From contig CAVDAL010000027.1 in assembly GCA_963606965.1 (NCBI GenBank), positions 1-6,939 on the forward strand: a stretch of DNA of 6,939 nt. The letters are read 5' to 3'. The notes beneath the pieces were generated by a model. It had not been told where the DNA came from. It saw only the letters and a program-made list of their open reading frames with translations, and made no database searches. Origin of the DNA: CAVDAL01 sp963606965. GTDB taxonomy: Bacteria; Actinomycetota; Coriobacteriia; Coriobacteriales; QAMH01. A program made the translations under genes and the position numbers. The first letter of the stretch is position 1; each line of letters opens with the position of its first letter. Positions 1 to 6,388 of the stretch are shown piece after piece.

Positions 1-202
1 TTGTTGTCCACCATGTGAAAAATTCCACCCAGCATGGCACATTCATTTCATTAAGAGCACGTACCATGCTTTCATCTTTTGTTTGCGGCATCACAACATA
101 AGGCTCATGCCCACGCTCGCGCAAGCCGCTAATCAAGTTAAGCCACACTTGTGCAGCTCCGCCATCTAAATGCCCTATGCTTAAAACAAACAAAATCTTC
201 AT
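1..202 (-). CDS. Probable glycosyltransferase family 4 protein, N-terminus only (cut by window edge)
   Basis: This is the first 67 codons of a gene that continues beyond the left edge. The protein opens MKILFVLSIGHLDGGAAQVW and continues with an amphipathic helix (LISGLRERGHEPYVV). A short beta strand, a glycine-rich loop of the LDGGAAQ type and the 'GLRERGHE' helix are typical of the N-terminal Rossmann half of GT-B glycosyltransferases of family GT4, which transfer sugars from nucleotide donors at the cytoplasmic face. The donor-binding C-terminal half is outside the window, so neither donor nor linkage can be given. The ATG lies 17 bases after the stop of the upstream GT2 gene; the sequence before it (GAAGAG) is only a weak ribosome binding site. 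It reads as the next gene of the same operon. A GT-B protein outside GT4 is the main alternative. Confidence 0.75.
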   Translation of the reverse strand, partial: MKILFVLSIGHLDGGAAQVWLNLISGLRERGHEPYVVMPQTKDESMVRALNEMNVPCWVEFFTWWTT

Positions 203-219
203 TCAGCAACTCTTCGCAA

Positions 220-1209
220 TTAAAACTTATTAAGCTTTATCATCCATCGCAGCCACATTGTTTTTGCACTTGTTGGCATAACAATATCTTTGCGGCTCAA
301 TAAATATTTCCTAGCCTTTTTACTCATCTGCCGCTTGGCTACAGCTTCAACCAAGGCCTTAGTTTCTTCATCAAAATATTTGCCATATGAATCTAGCAAG
401 CATTGAGCCATGTGCGTATGTTTTTCAGATGTTGCAGCATCTCCATGCAACAGCCAATGCCAGGCTTTCTTCATAATAAAAGCAGCTGAGCGCTTTTCAT
501 TCATAATACCAACAGTATTTTGCCCCGTAATTCTGCGCTTTATAAACGAATGTTGCAAGTCACTTACAACCACGCCGCCAGTATAAAGAACAACAGCATG
601 AATCCATGCATCATACATGCGTCCAAAGTTATAAACTTTTGCCTCTTGCAAGCGCGCCACAAGTGCAGGATTCATCAAACAAGTGCAGCCCAAACACCAA
701 TTTTGCACAAGAAGAAGCGATGCATAATTTTGCGCACAAATCTGATATTGCGCATATTCGTTGCCAAGTGACGTGCCATCCAAACAAACGTTATCAATAC
801 CAGCATAATAAAGAGCTGGCACACCATTTTGCGATTGCATTTCACCTTCAGAACATGGAGCATTTTTACATGCAGCCTCAAGTGCATTAACAGCAGCTGC
901 CAACTTGTTCGGCAGCCAAACATCGTCTTGGTCAGATATTGCAAAATAGTCAAAAACTTTTGTATCTGCTGAATAAACCAAATCCATAAAGTTGCGAATA
1001 CATCCCTTATTTTTCTTGTTAAAAACAAGCTCAATATTGCTATATTTTGCGCTGTATTCTCGCAGAATTTCACGCGTGGAATCTGTACTACAATCGTCAG
1101 CAATAAAAAGCGACACATCAACATTTTCTTGCTGCAAAATGCTATCAAGCTGTTCGCGCAAGAAGCGTTCGCCATTATATGTTGTCATAAGCACAGCTAT
1201 GCGAGGCAT
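220..1209 (-). CDS. Glycosyltransferase family 2, rhamnosyltransferase-like
   Basis: This 329-residue GT-A fold protein has no membrane segment and should act in the cytoplasm, adding one sugar to a growing lipid-linked glycan. Visible motifs are TTYNG (residues 9-13, start of the nucleotide-binding domain), ADDCSTD (37-43), SDQDDVW (92-98, the metal- and donor-binding aspartates), MYDAW (198-202, acceptor-side acidic residue) and RITGQNTVG (226-234). This set matches the GT2 subgroup often annotated as dTDP-rhamnosyl or similar O-antigen-type transferases. The subgroup name does not fix the donor; given the neighbours, a CDP- or dTDP-deoxysugar is possible. The first ATG is well supported: AAAGGTG lies nine bases upstream, inside the end of the preceding gene, and only three bases separate that gene's stop from this start, so the two are probably translationally coupled. 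It is rich in cysteine (about 10, with CLGCTC at 172-177), with no obvious metal-site pattern. Confidence 0.9.
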   Translation of the reverse strand: MPRIAVLMTTYNGERFLREQLDSILQQENVDVSLFIADDCSTDSTREILREYSAKYSNIELVFNKKNKGCIRNFMDLVYSADTKVFDYFAISDQDDVWLPNKLAAAVNALEAACKNAPCSEGEMQSQNGVPALYYAGIDNVCLDGTSLGNEYAQYQICAQNYASLLLVQNWCLGCTCLMNPALVARLQEAKVYNFGRMYDAWIHAVVLYTGGVVVSDLQHSFIKRRITGQNTVGIMNEKRSAAFIMKKAWHWLLHGDAATSEKHTHMAQCLLDSYGKYFDEETKALVEAVAKRQMSKKARKYLLSRKDIVMPTSAKTMWLRWMIKLNKF

Positions 1210-1212
1210 TTC

Positions 1213-2997
1213 TTATTGCACCTTTCCATTCGCGCCAACCACTTCATCTTCAACTTCAAGCATATCATCATCCAAAAAGCTGCCGCCAATTTCTGCATTA
1301 CCCACAGCAAGCACTTCACATTCACCGCTTTGGTCATGCCCACAAATTATTGCAAGCATTGCGGAAGCACTCAAAGCATTAAAACACAAGATCAAAACAT
1401 ATGCAGCGCTGCCATAGTAATAATAATTGATTGCAATAAAACTTGAAACTTGTGTATAAGTCAAGCCACACATAAGAGCAACAGCGCTAAGAAGCAAAGC
1501 TGCACATGTTAAGACAACAGGCCCAAGCCAAGTTTTTGTTTGTGCCATTTTACGACGGCGACACCATGCAAAAATAAGAGCGATAAAGCTTACAAAGCCA
1601 ACAATAGCAAGCGCCACACCAAGAACGCGATATATCCAAATGATAACTGTGCCCACATTGCAAGCAATAGGCACATCTTGCCCGCTCCACCATGCGCTGC
1701 CTTGCAATTGTTCCTGCATATCTTCAACAACAGCTGCATCCCCATTTGCAGAAAACGGCTCTGTGCTTAAATCTGCAAAACTTATCGCATTTGCAAAAAT
1801 CTTTGCAAAACTTGGGATAAGTTGGGAAGCATATTCGCTGCGCCATGGAGTCATAATGCTCGATGGCATTGTTGAACGCTGCTGCAACTTGTCACTTGCA
1901 AAAGCTGCTTCAATTTCATCTGCACATTTCCCATAAAATTCATCTGCATCTGCAGCGCTTGTATAAATTCCAGCCTCTTGTGCCGCAATGCGAAAGACCC
2001 AGAAAAATTCACCGCCATTGACTTCCCCATCATTAGGATTGTTGTCATAAACATCGCCCCAGTTATAAAACTCGTCTTCCACATAAGTTTTGATGGAGGC
2101 TAGCGTTGGACTTACTTCATAAGCGCGTTCCACACTTTCATGCGGACAAGCAACTCGCAAATTTTGCGGCATTTCACTTGGCTTGATTGCATACAAATCT
2201 TTAATGAAGCGTGCAAAATTTCCAGAATTAATTTCTGCTTTTGTTTGCACACTATAATAATTTTCATTCAAAGCACTCACGCTTGTTGATGCAACTGCAC
2301 ATGCGCCAATTGGCAACACAACCAAAATAGCGCAAGCAATAGTGCGCGCCACGCCAGCACCAAAAGCTTTTTGCTTCACCAAAAGCACAAGCATAGCGAT
2401 AATTGCAACTGCACAAAATGGAGCAATCCAAATGCTATCTTCACGACTTAGCCAAAACCATGCCAAGCTGATAGCACCAACAATGCTCCATGGCAACAGT
2501 TTTAGCACACGTGCATCTTTGCCATCGCGCTTTAGCCGCACATAAATTCCAAGGAAGCCGCCAAAAATAAATAACACCTGAGCTGCTGTTATGCTATTTC
2601 TATAAACACGCGCAAATGTATCTGTAGCAAAACTTACTGGACAGAAAAGCACAATCACAAAGATGCAAAAGAAAAGCCATTTGCGCTTAATAAGCGGGCG
2701 AACTGCAGCGCAAAAAAATGCAGTAGCCAGCGCATATAGCAAAGCATTCCCCAAAAGATATGGGATGTTGCACTTCAACAAAACAGCCAGATAAAGCGGA
2801 AAACCAATATTTTTTATCAGCGTTATTCCATCATATGGACCAAGCCACTGCCCCGCAGCAATATATTCCGCGGCATTGTATGCCCACAAGTCATCATAAT
2901 ATGCACCCGCATGAACATTCAACGGCAGTTGCATGCAAAAGACAAGCTTTAGCAGCACTGCTAAAATGCAAGCGCAAACAAGCCAATATTTCTTCAA
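1213..2997 (-). CDS. Polytopic GT-C-like membrane glycosyltransferase with large external domain (function unassigned)
   Basis: This 594-residue integral membrane protein looks like a GT-C fold enzyme, the class that uses polyprenyl-phosphate sugars outside the membrane. After a first membrane helix (about 4-22), an external loop carries YYDD (33-36), placed like the catalytic acidic residues of ArnT/PMT-type GT-C proteins. A GFPLYLAVLLK segment (65-75) follows, resembling the 'PPLY' juxtamembrane helix of that family. Further helices are near 82-99, 107-124, 135-152, 167-184, 188-207 and 217-237. Positive clusters (RPLIKRK, RLKRDGK, RRRK) fall on the predicted inner side. Residues about 238-448 form a mostly hydrophilic external domain, then three helices (449-476, 490-511, 526-551) and an acidic cytoplasmic tail with DDD and EVEDE. 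I do not recognise an exact family, and donor and acceptor are unknown. The start is TTG at 2997; AAGGTG is 20 bases upstream, too far for a normal ribosome binding site, so the exact start is uncertain. Confidence 0.7.
   Translation of the reverse strand: MKKYWLVCACILAVLLKLVFCMQLPLNVHAGAYYDDLWAYNAAEYIAAGQWLGPYDGITLIKNIGFPLYLAVLLKCNIPYLLGNALLYALATAFFCAAVRPLIKRKWLFFCIFVIVLFCPVSFATDTFARVYRNSITAAQVLFIFGGFLGIYVRLKRDGKDARVLKLLPWSIVGAISLAWFWLSREDSIWIAPFCAVAIIAMLVLLVKQKAFGAGVARTIACAILVVLPIGACAVASTSVSALNENYYSVQTKAEINSGNFARFIKDLYAIKPSEMPQNLRVACPHESVERAYEVSPTLASIKTYVEDEFYNWGDVYDNNPNDGEVNGGEFFWVFRIAAQEAGIYTSAADADEFYGKCADEIEAAFASDKLQQRSTMPSSIMTPWRSEYASQLIPSFAKIFANAISFADLSTEPFSANGDAAVVEDMQEQLQGSAWWSGQDVPIACNVGTVIIWIYRVLGVALAIVGFVSFIALIFAWCRRRKMAQTKTWLGPVVLTCAALLLSAVALMCGLTYTQVSSFIAINYYYYGSAAYVLILCFNALSASAMLAIICGHDQSGECEVLAVGNAEIGGSFLDDDMLEVEDEVVGANGKVQ
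1219..1225 (-). promoter_or_regulatory. Ribosome binding site (AAAGGTG) for the GT2 gene
   Basis: AAAGGTG on the minus strand lies in the last codons of the GT-C-like gene, nine bases before the GT2 ATG. It fixes that start and implies coupled translation across the three-base gene junction. Confidence 0.6.
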
Positions 2998-3017
2998 AAG
3001 CGCGATTTTAAACTCAG

Positions 3018-3023
3018 CACCTT
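3018..3023 (-). promoter_or_regulatory. Candidate ribosome binding site (AAGGTG) before the GT-C-like gene, poorly spaced
   Basis: The minus strand reads AAGGTG here, the only purine-rich Shine-Dalgarno-like sequence in the 42-base gap after rfbH. It is 20 bases before the TTG at 2997 and 11 bases before an in-frame ATC at 3006-3004. An in-frame TAA at 3024-3022 blocks any longer reading frame. Either the TTG is used with weak initiation, or translation begins at the rare ATC, which would add three residues (I-A-L). Confidence 0.35.
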
Positions 3024-3039
3024 AATAGCAAAGCCAAAC

Positions 3040-4377
3040 TTAACCGAGCGCCTTGTGAATACTTTGCGCCATATAATCAAGCTTTGCATCTGTCATGCCT
3101 GGATAAACGCCAAGCCAAAATGTGCGTTCCATAATTGCATCTGTGTTCGCAAGGCTACCAACAACACGGAAGCCTTCCCCGCTTTTACGCATCTGGTCAA
3201 AACATGGGTGCTTAATTATATTGCCAGCAAACAAGCGACGAGTCTGCACACCTGCCTCTTCCAAAGCTTGCGTTATCTTTGCAGCACTTTGGCCTTGCGG
3301 CACGCTAATGCAATATCCAAACCAAGACGGGTCGCCACCTTCAACAGGCTTTGGCAAAATCAATTTATCTGCCACATCTTGCAAAGCCGCATCCATGCGT
3401 GCAAAGTTGCGCTTGCGAGCTTGCACAAAAGATGGAAATTTCTCAATCTGCGCACAACCGATAGAAGCCTGCAAATCTGTCGCCTTTAAATTGTAGCCAA
3501 AGTGGCTATAAACATATTTGTGATCATAGCCTTGCGGCAATTCGCCATATTGGCCGTCCCATCTGTGCCCGCAACAATTATCATGGCCACTTGGGCAAGC
3601 GCAATCGCGCCCCCAATCACGCATGCTGCGAATAATTTTATGCAACAACGGGTTGCGCGTATAAACAGCACCACCTTCACCTGTTGTCATATGGTGCGGA
3701 GGATAAAAACTGCTTGTGCCAATATCGCCAAATGTTCCCGTCTGCTGCGTCTTTCCATTCAAAGTATAAGTGCTGCCCAAAGCATCACAATTATCTTCCA
3801 CAAGCCACAAGTTATGAGCTTCGCAAAAGGCTTTAACGGCTGCAATATCAAAAGGATTGCCAAGTGTGTGAGCAATCATCACAGCTTTTGTTCGCGGTGA
3901 AAGCGCTTTTTCAAGTTGAGCCACGTCAATGTTATATTGCGGAATTGTCACATCCACAAAAACTGGCACTGCGCCATATTGCACATATGGTGAAACTGTA
4001 GTGGGGAAGCCCGCAGCAACAGTGATGATTTCATCGCCACGCTTAATGGCACGTTCCTCCAAAAGAGGACTGGTCAAAGCCATAAAAGCTAGCAAATTTG
4101 CAGAAGAGCCACTGTTCACATAGCTCACATATGGCACATTCAGATATTCGCCAAGCGCTGCTTCAAACTGGTCAGTCCAATGCCCGCTTGTCAACCAAAA
4201 TTCAAGCGCAGCATCAACTAAGTTTGTCATTTCTTTATTGTCATAAACGCGCGATGCATAATTAATTCTGTCGCCCGGCACATATTCTTTTTCCTGATTA
4301 TGGAACTTGTCACAATATGCAGCAACTTGCTTCAAAATTTCTTCGCGCGCTTGCTCTTGCGTCATGTCTTCAAACAT
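3040..4377 (-). CDS. rfbH: CDP-4-keto-6-deoxy-D-glucose-3-dehydrase (E1), RfbH/AscC type
   Basis: This 445-residue cytoplasmic enzyme belongs to the DegT/DnrJ/EryC1/StrS PLP fold but is a dehydrase, not an aminotransferase. It removes the C-3 hydroxyl from CDP-4-keto-6-deoxyglucose with help from an electron-transfer reductase, the committed step to 3,6-dideoxyhexoses. The PLP-anchoring lysine is replaced by histidine: FYPPHHMTTGEGG places His229 where aminotransferases have lysine, the hallmark of E1. VEDNCDALG (193-201) carries Asp195 for the PLP ring nitrogen. Four cysteines, C197, C259, C261 and C269, reproduce the E1 [2Fe-2S] pattern (C-X57-C-X1-C-X7-C in the Yersinia enzyme; X61 here). 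NSGSSANL (88-95) is the phosphate-binding loop. Length matches the family (about 435-445). The ATG overlaps the end of rfbG by 8 bases and is preceded at 7 bases by GGGGAG. Product identity is secure; the final sugar is not. Confidence 0.96.
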   Translation of the reverse strand: MFEDMTQEQAREEILKQVAAYCDKFHNQEKEYVPGDRINYASRVYDNKEMTNLVDAALEFWLTSGHWTDQFEAALGEYLNVPYVSYVNSGSSANLLAFMALTSPLLEERAIKRGDEIITVAAGFPTTVSPYVQYGAVPVFVDVTIPQYNIDVAQLEKALSPRTKAVMIAHTLGNPFDIAAVKAFCEAHNLWLVEDNCDALGSTYTLNGKTQQTGTFGDIGTSSFYPPHHMTTGEGGAVYTRNPLLHKIIRSMRDWGRDCACPSGHDNCCGHRWDGQYGELPQGYDHKYVYSHFGYNLKATDLQASIGCAQIEKFPSFVQARKRNFARMDAALQDVADKLILPKPVEGGDPSWFGYCISVPQGQSAAKITQALEEAGVQTRRLFAGNIIKHPCFDQMRKSGEGFRVVGSLANTDAIMERTFWLGVYPGMTDAKLDYMAQSIHKALG

Positions 4378-5476
4378 TCAAAAACTCCCCTATTTGCGAT
4401 TCCATGCAAGATAAAACATCCTCGCCATTCAGCCAAGCGCGAGTCCACTGCGCTGTCTTTTCAACAGCAACATCAACATTCCAGCGCGGCTGCCACCCAA
4501 AAGTCTGCTTTATCTTTGTATTGTCCAGCTTCAAAAAATTAGCTTCATGCTTTGTATCATTTTCTATCGCTTCGCTTTTCCAGCTAGCGCCTTCCCAATG
4601 CTTGCACCATAAGTCACACAGCTCGCCCGTGCTTACGCAGTCGCAATCGTCAGGTCCAACGTTGTACCAGCCAGCAAGCTGCGGCTCATCAATCTGCTTT
4701 GCTGCAATCATCATATATGCAAACAATGGCTCGAGCACATGCTGATACGGGCGCACAGAATTTGGATTGCGAACAGTCATCTGCCTGTTTGCAGCAACAG
4801 CTCGCACGCAATCTGGAATAATGCGCATTGCTGCAAAATCGCCACCGCCAATAACATTGCCAGCACGTGCTGTGCTTATTGCTGGCGCCAGCTTTCCGTC
4901 TGCACAAGCGCCACCATGCCCGCCAGCAAAAAAACTAGCAGCATAAGAATGCGTCACAAGTTCAGAGCAACTCTTTGAATTGCTATAAGGGTCAAAGCCA
5001 TCCAATTTGTCATCTTCAGCATATGCATATGCCGCGCGCTCTTCATTTAAATAAACTTTGTCTGTCGTCACATTCAAAAACGACTGCACACCACCAACTT
5101 GGCGCACGCATTCCAGCACATTCACTGTACCCATCACATTTGTTTCATATGTATATCTTGGCTGTTCATAAGAAGTGCGAACAATAGGCTGCGCCGCTAA
5201 GTGAAAAACAATCTCTGGTTGCGCCGTCTTGAAGCATTTAAACAGCTTGTCATAGTCGCGAATGTCACAGATGCAATTTTGATGAATGCGCTCACCCATG
5301 TGCGAAAGTTCAAACAGGCTGGGTTCTGTTGGTGGTTCAAGCGCATAGCCCGTCACCTGCGCGCCAGCCATATTCAACATCGCGCAAAGCCATGTGCCCT
5401 TAAAACCAGTGTGACCAGTCACAAAAACGCGCTTGCCGCTATATGCTTCGCGAAAAATTTTTACCAAATCTTCCAT
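4370..5476 (-). CDS. rfbG: CDP-glucose 4,6-dehydratase
   Basis: This NAD-dependent extended short-chain dehydrogenase converts CDP-D-glucose to CDP-4-keto-6-deoxy-D-glucose, the step between its neighbours RfbF and RfbH. Counting from the ATG at 5476 (368 residues), the Rossmann loop is VTGHTGFKG (19-27), the CDP-glucose dehydratase form of TGxxGxxG. HLAAQPIVR (92-100), TTDKVY (137-142) and the catalytic YSNSK (Y164, K168) follow, then ARAGNVIGGGDF (203-214) and RPYQHVLEP (242-250). All are characteristic of this family rather than of dTDP-glucose dehydratase. Residues about 184-199 form a Gly/Ala-rich stretch (GGHGGACADGK) that looks longer than I expect at this point. A GTG at 5497 would add seven residues (MGKRQGS) but extends the overlap with rfbF from 16 to 38 bases; I prefer the ATG because it gives the usual distance from start to the Rossmann motif. 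Confidence 0.96.
   Translation of the reverse strand: MEDLVKIFREAYSGKRVFVTGHTGFKGTWLCAMLNMAGAQVTGYALEPPTEPSLFELSHMGERIHQNCICDIRDYDKLFKCFKTAQPEIVFHLAAQPIVRTSYEQPRYTYETNVMGTVNVLECVRQVGGVQSFLNVTTDKVYLNEERAAYAYAEDDKLDGFDPYSNSKSCSELVTHSYAASFFAGGHGGACADGKLAPAISTARAGNVIGGGDFAAMRIIPDCVRAVAANRQMTVRNPNSVRPYQHVLEPLFAYMMIAAKQIDEPQLAGWYNVGPDDCDCVSTGELCDLWCKHWEGASWKSEAIENDTKHEANFLKLDNTKIKQTFGWQPRWNVDVAVEKTAQWTRAWLNGEDVLSCMESQIGEFLNV
4385..4390 (-). promoter_or_regulatory. Ribosome binding site (GGGGAG) for rfbH inside the end of rfbG
   Basis: GGGGAG on the minus strand sits seven bases before the rfbH ATG and within the rfbG coding sequence. With the 8-base overlap ATGTTTGA shared by the two genes, it supports the chosen start and stop-start coupling of the dehydratase and dehydrase. 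Confidence 0.6.
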
Positions 5477-6231
5477 GGAGCCTTGCCGCTTTCCCACAAA
5501 CCTTCAAGCAACTTTTTGTCGCGCTGTGTGTCCATGCACTGCCAAAATCCATCGTGCCTAAATGCCATCAGTTCACCAGCTTCTGCCAAAGTTGCAAGAG
5601 GCTTTTGTTCAAAAACACATTCATCGCCATCAAGCAAATCAAAAACAGCTGGCTCTAAAACCATGTAGCCACCGTTGATAACAGCGCCATCATCTTCATT
5701 TTTTTCACGGAAAGACTTAACTGCATTGCCTTCCAAATCAAGCACTCCAAAGCGCTGGCCAACACGCACAGCGGTCATTGTTGCAGTCTTGCCATGGCTT
5801 TTGTGGAAGTCAAGCAACGCATTAATGTCAACATCTGCAACGCCATCGCCATATGTCAGGCAGAAAGTTTCCCCATCCACATAGTTTTGAATGCGCTTGA
5901 TTCTGCCACCAGTCATTGTGTTATAACCAGTATCAACAACAGTCACCTTCCATGGTTCGCTCATATCGTTGTGCACAGTGATGTTGCCGCCAGAACTAAA
6001 GTCAAAAGTCACGTCGCTGTTATAAAGCGCATAATTTGCAAAATACGATTTGATAACTTCCTGCTTATACCCAGCGCAAATAACAAACTCATTCAACCCA
6101 TGCGCAGAATAAATTTTCATGATATGCCACAAAATTGGGAAGCGCCCAATTTCAATCATCGGCTTTGGTTTCAAGTGGCTTTCTTCAGAAATTCGCGTAC
6201 CAAACCCGCCGGCCAAGATGACAACTTTCAT
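5461..6231 (-). CDS. rfbF: Glucose-1-phosphate cytidylyltransferase
   Basis: This enzyme joins CTP and alpha-D-glucose-1-phosphate to give CDP-glucose and pyrophosphate, the entry step to CDP-dideoxyhexoses. At 256 residues it has the normal family length. The nucleotidyltransferase signature is complete: LAGGFGTRISEES (6-18), KPKPMIEIG (21-29) with the substrate-contacting lysines, and TYGDGVADVD (126-135) with Asp129 expected to bind Mg2+. RVGQRFGVLDLEG (156-168), INGGYMVLEP (185-194) and GFWQCMDTQRD (228-238) are typical of RfbF and separate it from dTDP- and UDP-glucose enzymes. It is first in the operon. AGAAGG lies four bases before the ATG, a slightly tight spacing. The 3' end overlaps rfbG by 16 bases, so production of the first two enzymes is probably linked. 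A divergent gtrA-like gene lies upstream. Confidence 0.97.
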   Translation of the reverse strand: MKVVILAGGFGTRISEESHLKPKPMIEIGRFPILWHIMKIYSAHGLNEFVICAGYKQEVIKSYFANYALYNSDVTFDFSSGGNITVHNDMSEPWKVTVVDTGYNTMTGGRIKRIQNYVDGETFCLTYGDGVADVDINALLDFHKSHGKTATMTAVRVGQRFGVLDLEGNAVKSFREKNEDDGAVINGGYMVLEPAVFDLLDGDECVFEQKPLATLAEAGELMAFRHDGFWQCMDTQRDKKLLEGLWESGKAPWKIW

Positions 6232-6307
6232 TTCGCCTTCTTTTCGCTTTCTTTTTGCTCGCAGAATTGTTTTTTGTATATATTACCCGACTTCAAGCCC
6301 GCGCCCC

Positions 6308-6334
6308 AGTATAAGCATAAAATCCGCACGTCAA
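6308..6334 (-). promoter_or_regulatory. Candidate sigma-70-type promoter for the rfbFGH operon
   Basis: On the minus strand TTGACG (6334-6329) is followed by TATACT (6313-6308) with a 15-base spacer, shorter than the usual 16-18. Transcription would begin near 6301 and give a leader of about 70 bases ending in a purine-rich tract and AGAAGG before rfbF. No other pair in the gap is as good. The sequence match is seen; promoter activity is inferred. Confidence 0.4.
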
Positions 6335-6375
6335 ACGAACATACTCTTGCATTAGAGAATTTTGCGATTTAGCGG

Positions 6376-6381
6376 TAAAAT
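6376..6381 (+). promoter_or_regulatory. Candidate -10 box (TAAAAT) giving a leaderless gtrA-like transcript
   Basis: TAAAAT ends seven bases before the ATG at 6389, so transcription would start at or next to the start codon. No Shine-Dalgarno sequence precedes that ATG, which agrees with a leaderless message of the kind common in actinobacteria. No convincing -35 element is present: TTGCAT at 6348-6353 is 22 bases upstream of the box. Confidence 0.4.
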
Positions 6382-6388
6382 ACAGCCC

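Noticed and set aside
675..1175. 166-codon minus-strand frame inside the GT2 gene
   Set aside because: It is the alternative frame of a clear GT2 protein, with basic and cysteine-rich content caused by frame shift.
1778..1816. Repeated TTTGCAAAA-type words in the GT-C-like gene
   Set aside because: They encode an ordinary Phe-Ala-Lys/Asn run (SFAKIFANAISFA) and reflect a general abundance of TGCAAA words across the window.
5201..5668. 155-codon plus-strand open frame across the rfbG/rfbF junction
   Set aside because: It is a shadow of two genuine enzymes with complete family motifs; it has no ribosome binding site or recognisable features.
5794..6372. 192-codon open frame on the plus strand opposite rfbF and the divergent gap
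   Set aside because: It lies antisense to a confidently identified rfbF, has a low-complexity composition typical of reverse-strand reading and no recognisable domain.
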